The notes under the pieces are model-generated. The model was given only the letters and a program-made list of their open reading frames with translations. It had not been told where the DNA came from and did not search any database. Position numbers and translations under genes: made by a program. From the NCBI GenBank assembly GCA_049612785.1, contig JBMZBW010000043.1:1-18707 (forward strand): DNA of 18,707 bases. Direction: 5' to 3'. Below are positions 14,281 to 18,707 of the stretch, piece after piece. The DNA comes from UBA7985 sp049612785. GTDB lineage: Bacteria; Pseudomonadota; Alphaproteobacteria; UBA7985. The stretch's first letter is position 1. Each line of letters starts with the position of its first letter.

Positions 14281-15384
14281 TTAGCCTGAAAGCCCTGTTG
14301 AGGTGGCAACGTGCCAGCTTGTCGGATGAGCCAAACGCAAGGATCTGGCAAAAGCAGCCTCCTCACCCGAAGGGATCAGCGCCACGATACAGCCACCGAA
14401 CCCCGCACCCGTTATCCTCGCGCCCAGTGCCCCACGGCTCAGACAAGAATGGATCAGCGCGTCAACCTCCCGTGTCGAGGTCTCAAAATCACCACTCAGG
14501 GACCAGTGACTCTCGGTCATCAATTGGCCAAAACGTGGCATATCGCCCGCTTGCAAGGCTGCGCGCGCCGCCAACACGCGCGCATTCTCTGTCACGACAT
14601 GCCGAGCGCGGTCTTGCGTTTTGCCCGCGAGGGTCTCGACCTGCTGCAGCGTGGCCGTGCGCAGGCTCGGCACGCCAAGCTGCTCGGCGGCGGCTTCGCA
14701 TTGACTGCGGCGTTCATTGTAAGCGCCAGACGTCAACTGCCGCGTCAGCCCGGAATGAATGGTGACAAAGCTGTGTGACGTCGGCAGGGGCTCAAGCGTT
14801 GTTTCCAGCGTCATGGTATCGAAAAACAGCGCCCAGCCGGGTTGACCGGTGGAGGAAGCCATTTGGTCCATGAGACCGCAATTCACGCCGACATAGTTGT
14901 TCTCTGCGCTTTGCGCCAATTGAGCCAGCTTCTCTGGCGTCATCTCGATCCCAAAGGCTTCAACTGCCGCGCGCAGGGTAGCAACTTGCAGCGCGGCTGA
15001 GGACGAGACGCTCGCGCCGGTCGGTACGGTTGATCCGATGGTCAGGTCCAATCCTGACGGCAAAGCGCTGCCCGTGTAGCCAACCACAGCCTGAAGCGCC
15101 CCGATCACGTAGTCCAGCCAGTCGCCGAAAACCGGCGACATCACGTCCCGTTCCAGCTGCGCTTCCATGTTCATCGACCGCGCCCGAACCCGACCGCTGG
15201 TGTTCCGGCTGTAGGCAATGTAGGTCCCGATCTCCAGGGCGACAGGAAACACGTAGCCGTCATTGTAATCGGTGTGATCGCCGATCAGGTTCACGCGCCC
15301 CGGCGCGAACACCCCGCCGATGGGCTCATAGCCAAAGTTATCGGCGTGGTTTTGAGCAACCGTATCCGCGTTAATCACAGCCAT
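14281..15384 (-). CDS. galK: Galactokinase
   Basis: GalK phosphorylates alpha-D-galactose to galactose 1-phosphate (Leloir pathway, cytoplasm). The 367-residue GHMP-kinase protein carries the sugar-binding signature GRVNLIGDHTDYNDGY (29-44), the ATP loop PTGASVSSSAALQ (121-133), the catalytic aspartate D173 in CGLMDQMAS, and the C-terminal GHMP motif ITGAGFGGC. Length is close to that of other bacterial galactokinases. One substitution stands out: the usual Glu in GEHTDY is Asp here. The start lies four bases past the galT stop codon, consistent with a shared transcript, and the LptF-like gene follows 17 bp downstream. Confidence 0.95.
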   Translation of the reverse strand: MAVINADTVAQNHADNFGYEPIGGVFAPGRVNLIGDHTDYNDGYVFPVALEIGTYIAYSRNTSGRVRARSMNMEAQLERDVMSPVFGDWLDYVIGALQAVVGYTGSALPSGLDLTIGSTVPTGASVSSSAALQVATLRAAVEAFGIEMTPEKLAQLAQSAENNYVGVNCGLMDQMASSTGQPGWALFFDTMTLETTLEPLPTSHSFVTIHSGLTRQLTSGAYNERRSQCEAAAEQLGVPSLRTATLQQVETLAGKTQDRARHVVTENARVLAARAALQAGDMPRFGQLMTESHWSLSGDFETSTREVDALIHSCLSRGALGARITGAGFGGCIVALIPSGEEAAFARSLRLAHPTSWHVATSTGLSG

Positions 15385-15387
15385 GGT

Positions 15388-16428
15388 TCAAAGCTCAACA
15401 TCACGCAGCTGCTGTGCTGCTTCTTCGGGTAGGACATCAACCAGATAAACGCCTGTGATCTGCTCGACCGAGGCGAGGAACTTGAACTTGTTCTCGCCGC
15501 GTTGCATCGGCCAAATCTGGATGTGGAAGGGCCAGCTGGACTCAAATCCTTTCGGCGGCAGAGCGCACCACATTACCAGTGGGGTCTTGCCCCCAAACAG
15601 GCGATCAAGCCGCTTCTGCGTGCGCTTGAGGGCTTCTGCGAAGTCCAGCAAAGCCGCGTCACTCATCTCGTCCGGTGCTGCCACGTGCTCCTTGGGCATG
15701 ATCCAACATTCGTAGGGATAGCGACCGTATTCCGGGCAGAGGGTGACACTGTGTTGCCGGTCTTCCAGCACGAAGGTCGGGTCCGGCGCGTGGACCAGCC
15801 GCGTCAGCGCTTGGTTCTCCATCTGCGCTCGGGCCTGACGCTCAATCATCGGCGGTAGGAAGGGAAAGGCGTAGATCTGTCCGTGCGGGTGGGGCAGGGT
15901 CACACCCACGTGGGCACCCCGGCTTTCAAACGGCAGAACGTACTGCACCTCCGGCAAGCGCAACAGCGCGCGAAACCGATCCGCCCAAACCTGCAGCAGT
16001 AGCGCAATATGATCGACGGACAGGTCGTGCAGGGAGCCGTCGTCCTGCGTGGAATATACCACCACCTCACAGGCACCCTTGGCCGCCGGGCGATCATCGT
16101 CGCCCAAACCAACCGCATGCATGGCCAGACCGGGCCAGCGGTTCTCGAACACCGCAACTTCAAAGTCCGTCACCGGGATTTCGCCGGGAAAGCCGTCCGG
16201 CTGCACAGGGGCCAGCGGGTTAAAGTCCTTGGGCGGGTTCAGCGTCCGCGTATTCCGTCCCGCGTTGTAAGCCACCCATTCCCGGCGCAACGGATGCCAG
16301 CGCAGATGCGGGTTGGGCGCGTAGGGGCCTTCGACATCGTTGGTGACCTGATAGTCCCGTTGCTCGCGACTGTAGAGGTAGAGCGAGCGGCCATCTTTCT
16401 TGCGATGGTCATGGCGGTGAAAATCCAT
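15388..16428 (-). CDS. galT: Galactose-1-phosphate uridylyltransferase
   Basis: GalT exchanges UMP between UDP-glucose and galactose 1-phosphate. The 346-residue protein contains the active-site motif PHPHGQIYAF (179-188); in the HPH triad at 180-182, the second His is the nucleophile uridylylated during catalysis. Other family segments are FENRWPG (93-99), PFESRGAHVG (166-175), YPYECWIMPKEH and the C-terminal WPFHIQIWPMQR. I placed the start at the ATG at 16428; a TTG two codons upstream (16434) is the only nearby alternative. Neither has an obvious Shine-Dalgarno sequence. It is preceded by a 239-bp gap after galM and followed closely by galK. Confidence 0.94.
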   Translation of the reverse strand: MDFHRHDHRKKDGRSLYLYSREQRDYQVTNDVEGPYAPNPHLRWHPLRREWVAYNAGRNTRTLNPPKDFNPLAPVQPDGFPGEIPVTDFEVAVFENRWPGLAMHAVGLGDDDRPAAKGACEVVVYSTQDDGSLHDLSVDHIALLLQVWADRFRALLRLPEVQYVLPFESRGAHVGVTLPHPHGQIYAFPFLPPMIERQARAQMENQALTRLVHAPDPTFVLEDRQHSVTLCPEYGRYPYECWIMPKEHVAAPDEMSDAALLDFAEALKRTQKRLDRLFGGKTPLVMWCALPPKGFESSWPFHIQIWPMQRGENKFKFLASVEQITGVYLVDVLPEEAAQQLRDVEL

Positions 16429-16667
16429 GGGCAATAGGGGTCCAGTGTCCGGTTCGGGGCAGGGGCGCTATGCCTCGCACCTTTCCGACCTGCTCCCGCC
16501 CTGTCAAGCCAGCTTTCCCTCGCCCGGTTCCGGGTTTATCACGCCGATGTGGAAAGCCTCGGCGACAGGCTCACCAGTGGGTATCACAAAGCGAAGCGGC
16601 GCACCGTGGAAGTTGTGGTGCGATGCCTCGTCCCGTCGTCCGCCGTCACCGTGCCTCTGATCCCGCT
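16429..16667 (-). other. Unusually long gap between galM and galT
   Basis: The other gaps in this operon are 3 to 26 bp; this one is 239 bp. Both strands are open over parts of it, but no translation resembles a known protein and no start with a ribosome binding site stands out. CGCACC (16600-16605) and GGTGCG (16617-16622) can form a 6-bp stem with an 11-base loop. The gap may hold an internal promoter, a processing site or a decayed gene; I see no decisive evidence for any of these. Confidence 0.3.
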
Positions 16668-17708
16668 TTACCAGTTCAGGCGATAGATGATCTGATGCTC
16701 ATACTGTTCCCGCGCGCGCAGCTCGATGCTGGGGAAGGAGCTGTGGTTGGGCGCATCGGGGTGGAGTTGCGGCTCCAGACAGACAGCCTCTGGCAGCCCT
16801 TCGACCGCTCCGGCGTCCGGCGCGCCATTGGGCGCTTCCAGTCGGCCACCGGCGCGGGAATAGAGCTGCACACCGGGCTTGTTGCTCTCGATGGTCAGGG
16901 TCCGGCCCAGCCGCGGATAGCTGAGCCGCGCGTTATAAAGCCGCTCCTCCGGCAGGACGAAGTGCAGATCATACTGGCCGCGGCTCAGGTCCAGTGAGGT
17001 CGGCTTGCTGAAATCTGCGCCCACATCTTCCCAGTCGATGATCTCACCGGTCGGGATTTGCGCGTCATCCATGGCCAGCGCGCCATCTGCTGGGATCTCC
17101 AGCAAATGTCCGGTCAGAGCCTGACCCCCGCCCAGGTTCCAGTACGGGTGATGGGTCATGTTGGCCAGCGTATCGCGGCTTGAGCGCAGGCCGAGGGTCA
17201 GTTCCAGCGCGTCGCCCTCCTCATTAAAGCGGTAGAACGCCGTGAAGGTCCGCCGGCCGGGAAAGCCATCGCCCCGGTGCGGGATTTCCAGCTCAGCCAG
17301 AATGCCGCCGTCCTTCACGCTCAGATGCCAGAACCGATACAGGGTCGAGCGGTGGCCGGAGTGCAGGCAGTTCTCCCCCTCGTTGGCGTCCAGCTTGATC
17401 TCGCGCTTGCCGACCTTGGCCTTGGCCCCGCCGATCCGGTTGGCGACCGGGCCAATCACCCCGCCCACGGCACCGTCACTCATCAGGTAGTGCAGCGGGT
17501 GGGTGAATTCCCACGTCAGCGCATCGCCGCCGCCCGCAACCTCGCCATCGGCATCGGGCAGACGCAGCGACAGCAGGCTCGCCCCGACTTCACCGACCTC
17601 AGCCACCAAACCTCTGCGCGAAACCATCCGCCCCTTGGACAGAATAGCTCGCTTGTAAGTTGTCCAGTCGAGGATCTCAGCGGATGGGTCAAAGCGGGGA
17701 AGGGCCAT
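16668..17708 (-). CDS. galM: Aldose 1-epimerase (mutarotase)
   Basis: GalM interconverts the beta and alpha anomers of galactose, supplying the alpha form to GalK. The 346-residue protein has the expected active-site pattern: NRIGGA (90-95), LHSG with H117, THHPYWNLGG (185-194) with the catalytic-acid histidine, and the catalytic base E312 in CLEPQLHPDAPN. I chose the ATG at 17708 because the resulting length fits the family; longer starts at 17822 and 17786 would add unrelated, Lys/Thr-rich residues. No strong ribosome binding site precedes it. It is the first gene of the galactose operon, so the operon promoter should lie upstream, between 17709 and about 17930. Confidence 0.92.
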   Translation of the reverse strand: MALPRFDPSAEILDWTTYKRAILSKGRMVSRRGLVAEVGEVGASLLSLRLPDADGEVAGGGDALTWEFTHPLHYLMSDGAVGGVIGPVANRIGGAKAKVGKREIKLDANEGENCLHSGHRSTLYRFWHLSVKDGGILAELEIPHRGDGFPGRRTFTAFYRFNEEGDALELTLGLRSSRDTLANMTHHPYWNLGGGQALTGHLLEIPADGALAMDDAQIPTGEIIDWEDVGADFSKPTSLDLSRGQYDLHFVLPEERLYNARLSYPRLGRTLTIESNKPGVQLYSRAGGRLEAPNGAPDAGAVEGLPEAVCLEPQLHPDAPNHSSFPSIELRAREQYEHQIIYRLNW

Positions 17709-17857
17709 GGGAACGGTCGTCTCGGTTTTGTGTATGTGCTTTAGATATAGGATAGGCAGCGCGGCTTTTGTACCGCCTGTCGACATTGCATTTTGCGACT
17801 TAGTGAAAATATCCTCATACAAGTGTAAACTAACTGAAAATATTGGATTTTTTTAGT

Positions 17858-17920
17858 AAAGCCGAATCGAAAACACGAATCTGATTCGCCAGTGATTCCC
17901 ACTGAAAACACGGCTTTTTT
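17858..17920 (+). repeat. Nested inverted repeats with trailing T-run (structured element)
   Basis: Three perfect inverted repeats are packed into 63 bp. An outer stem pairs AAAGCCG (17858-17864) with CGGCTTT (17911-17917). Inside it are the palindrome CGAATC-T-GATTCG (17876-17888) and the stem CAGTG-ATTCC-CACTG (17890-17904). The outer right arm runs directly into T6 (17915-17920) on the plus strand. The direct repeat GAAAACACG also occurs twice (17869-17877 and 17904-17912). The arrangement could be a three-stem RNA fold ending in a terminator, or clustered operator sites for the flanking promoters. Which strand matters is unknown. Confidence 0.4.
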
Positions 17921-18043
17921 CCAGTTAATTCGTGGCGGATCCTCGCATAATGGCTGAATTTACAGGTTCAGCGTGCTCGAATCCCGCGAAATCCGCCAAA
18001 AAACTTGACCCCTCGGCCTCTGCTTTGCGATGCCCTAAGCACG

Positions 18044-18061
18044 GCTCGTCAATTAACGAGC
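18044..18061. repeat. Perfect inverted repeat upstream of surface-protein gene
   Basis: GCTCGT (18044-18049) and ACGAGC (18056-18061) are perfect inverted copies around the six bases CAATTA. The site lies about 145 bp upstream of the ATG at 18206 and 35 bp downstream of a TTGACC hexamer. This spacing would suit an operator near a transcription start. No T-run follows, so it is not a terminator. Confidence 0.3.
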
Positions 18062-18205
18062 GCTTATTTGCATTTCAAAAACGGGTGTCGGGGGACCTTT
18101 CCGGCGGCCGCATATTTCAAAATTCGGCTCTGTTGGCGTGCGCCAGCGGGTCTTGGGCATCCCGGCACAGATTTCGGGGCTGAAAATTTGATGGAGTCAT
18201 AGGAC

Positions 18206-18707
18206 ATGAAGTCGGTAGCCGACCTGATCGCCAACAAGAACGCGCTGATTAAGCGCGACAAGCGCGGCAAGATCACCGCCGCATCCCTCACCGCGGCGGG
18301 CGCAGCCGTCCTTGCAGCGGCGAGGGCCGAAGCGCAGAGCGTGGATGGGTTTGAAGACATTACCAGCTCGGTCATTTCCTTCGAGCGGATTGGCAATGGC
18401 CAGATCGAGTTCGAACTCGAAAACGGCCAGCGCTTCATCGCCAACGAAGGCCAGTACATCATCGAAGGCAACCAGATCCTCGTTTCGCAGGAATTGGTCA
18501 CCATCGTCGGCGGCGCGGGCCTCAACCCCACCGTGATCGCCGTGGGCGTCGCCGGTGCCGCTCTGGTCGTCGGCGCACTCATCCTGATGAACAGCGATGA
18601 CGACGACGACGCAACCACGACCACAACGACCACGACGACACCAACAACGCCGACTTTCACGGTCACCAGCGCTTCCGCAACGGCAGCGACTGGAACCGAC
18701 AGCGCGG
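18206..18707 (+). CDS. Probable large surface or secreted protein, N-terminal part (runs off window)
   Basis: The reading frame is open to the end of the window (167 complete codons). GGAG about ten bases upstream of the ATG serves as a ribosome binding site. The N-terminus is basic (KNALIKRDKRGK, 11-22) and then Ala-rich (to about 43) without a classical signal peptide. Residues about 49-100 look beta-rich (for example ISFERIGNGQIEFELENGQRF). A hydrophobic, Gly/Val/Ala-rich segment at about 106-128 follows, then five Asp (131-135), a run of nine Thr (137-145), Pro/Thr residues, and the beginning of a Thr/Ser/Ala-rich region. A prefix domain, hydrophobic segment and Thr-rich linker before repeats is reminiscent of large type I-secreted adhesins such as BapA-like or LapA-like proteins. 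That is an inference from layout only; I recognise no family. Confidence 0.75.
   Translation, partial: MKSVADLIANKNALIKRDKRGKITAASLTAAGAAVLAAARAEAQSVDGFEDITSSVISFERIGNGQIEFELENGQRFIANEGQYIIEGNQILVSQELVTIVGGAGLNPTVIAVGVAGAALVVGALILMNSDDDDDATTTTTTTTTPTTPTFTVTSASATAATGTDSA
18596..18655 (+). repeat. Low-complexity GAC and ACN codon tracts
   Basis: Inside the surface-protein gene, a GAY tract encodes five Asp. It is followed by an ACN tract encoding nine Thr and then a short Thr/Pro stretch. The Thr codons are mixed (ACC, ACG, ACA), so this is selected amino-acid composition more than a pure DNA microsatellite, although the tract could still vary in length between strains. Confidence 0.6.

Larger units (their letters stand above)
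17709..18205. other. Divergent intergenic region between galM and surface-protein gene
   Basis: This stretch of about 500 bp separates the galactose operon (-) from the surface-protein gene (+) and has no convincing gene. The half next to galM (about 17790-17930) is AT-rich and probably contains the gal promoter, though I could not fix -35 and -10 boxes with confidence. An 8-bp palindrome TGTCGACA lies at 17778-17785. A set of perfect inverted repeats sits at 17858-17920 and another at 18044-18061; they are listed separately. A TTGACC at 18004-18009 could be a -35 box for the plus-strand gene but lacks a good -10 partner. Confidence 0.5.

Noticed and set aside
16470..16997. A plus-strand reading frame overlapping the galM end and the galM-galT gap
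   Set aside because: Most of it is antisense to galM, it has no ribosome binding site, and the part in the gap shows no recognisable protein.
18290..18301. A TAAG-type site near the surface-protein N-terminus resembling a LapG cleavage motif
   Set aside because: The four residues at 29-32 lie far too close to the N-terminus compared with known LapA-type retention modules, and the Ala-rich context makes a chance match likely.
18064..18666. A 200-codon minus-strand reading frame with long Val and Ser runs
   Set aside because: The Val and Ser runs are the reverse complement of the Asp and Thr codon tracts of the plus-strand surface-protein gene; there is no independent support.
1..18707. CRISPR array, tRNA or rRNA gene, insertion sequence or prophage
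   Set aside because: No regularly spaced repeats, tRNA cloverleaf, transposase motif, terminal inverted repeats or phage gene was seen on either strand.

Overview
The window is a gene-dense stretch of roughly 55-60% GC bacterial chromosome, most likely from an alphaproteobacterium. The main support is the cytochrome c maturation (System I) set: CcmH and CcmI are separate proteins, the genes overlap by ATGA/TGATG junctions, and CcmC begins with an N-terminus typical of the class. An order such as Sphingomonadales or Hyphomonadales is possible, but that is a guess. No tRNA, rRNA, CRISPR array, insertion sequence or phage gene was seen.

Layout. (1) Positions 1-193 are AT-rich and essentially non-coding. 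(2) 194-3111 holds a Rieske non-heme iron oxygenase (-), a signal-peptide-less PhnD-like binding protein (+), and a crotonase-fold dienoyl-CoA isomerase (-). (3) 3156-9979 is a complete System I cytochrome c maturation locus in two divergent arms. The minus arm is ccmA-ccmB followed by a translationally coupled nitroreductase, with the isomerase gene 44 bp further on. The plus arm is ccmC-ccmD-ccmE-ccmF-ccmG-ccmH-ccmI. (4) 10165-11079 is an EamA/DMT-family permease (+). (5) 11091-17708 is a minus-strand galactose operon in the order galM-galT-galK-(LptF/LptG-like permease)-GH42 beta-galactosidase. (6) 17709-18205 is a regulatory-looking intergenic stretch with several perfect inverted repeats. 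(7) From 18206 to the window edge is the start of a probable large surface protein with a hydrophobic segment followed by Asp and Thr runs.

How the genes work together. CcmAB with CcmC and CcmD load heme onto the periplasmic chaperone CcmE. CcmF, CcmH and CcmI ligate heme to apocytochrome c, with thiols kept reduced by CcmG. In the galactose operon, beta-galactosidase releases galactose, GalM interconverts its anomers, GalK phosphorylates it and GalT exchanges it onto UDP. GalE, a dedicated importer and a regulator are not in the window.

Most noteworthy points: an orphan LptF/LptG-type permease inside the galactose operon that appears to lack the conserved coupling-helix glutamate; a CcmC whose WWD heme-handling signature is partly degenerate and carries one extra residue, while CcmF in the same operon is canonical; a nitroreductase whose Shine-Dalgarno sequence is embedded in the ccmB stop codon; and a nested inverted-repeat element ending in a T-run between the galactose operon and the surface-protein gene. 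I found no clearly novel multi-gene system.
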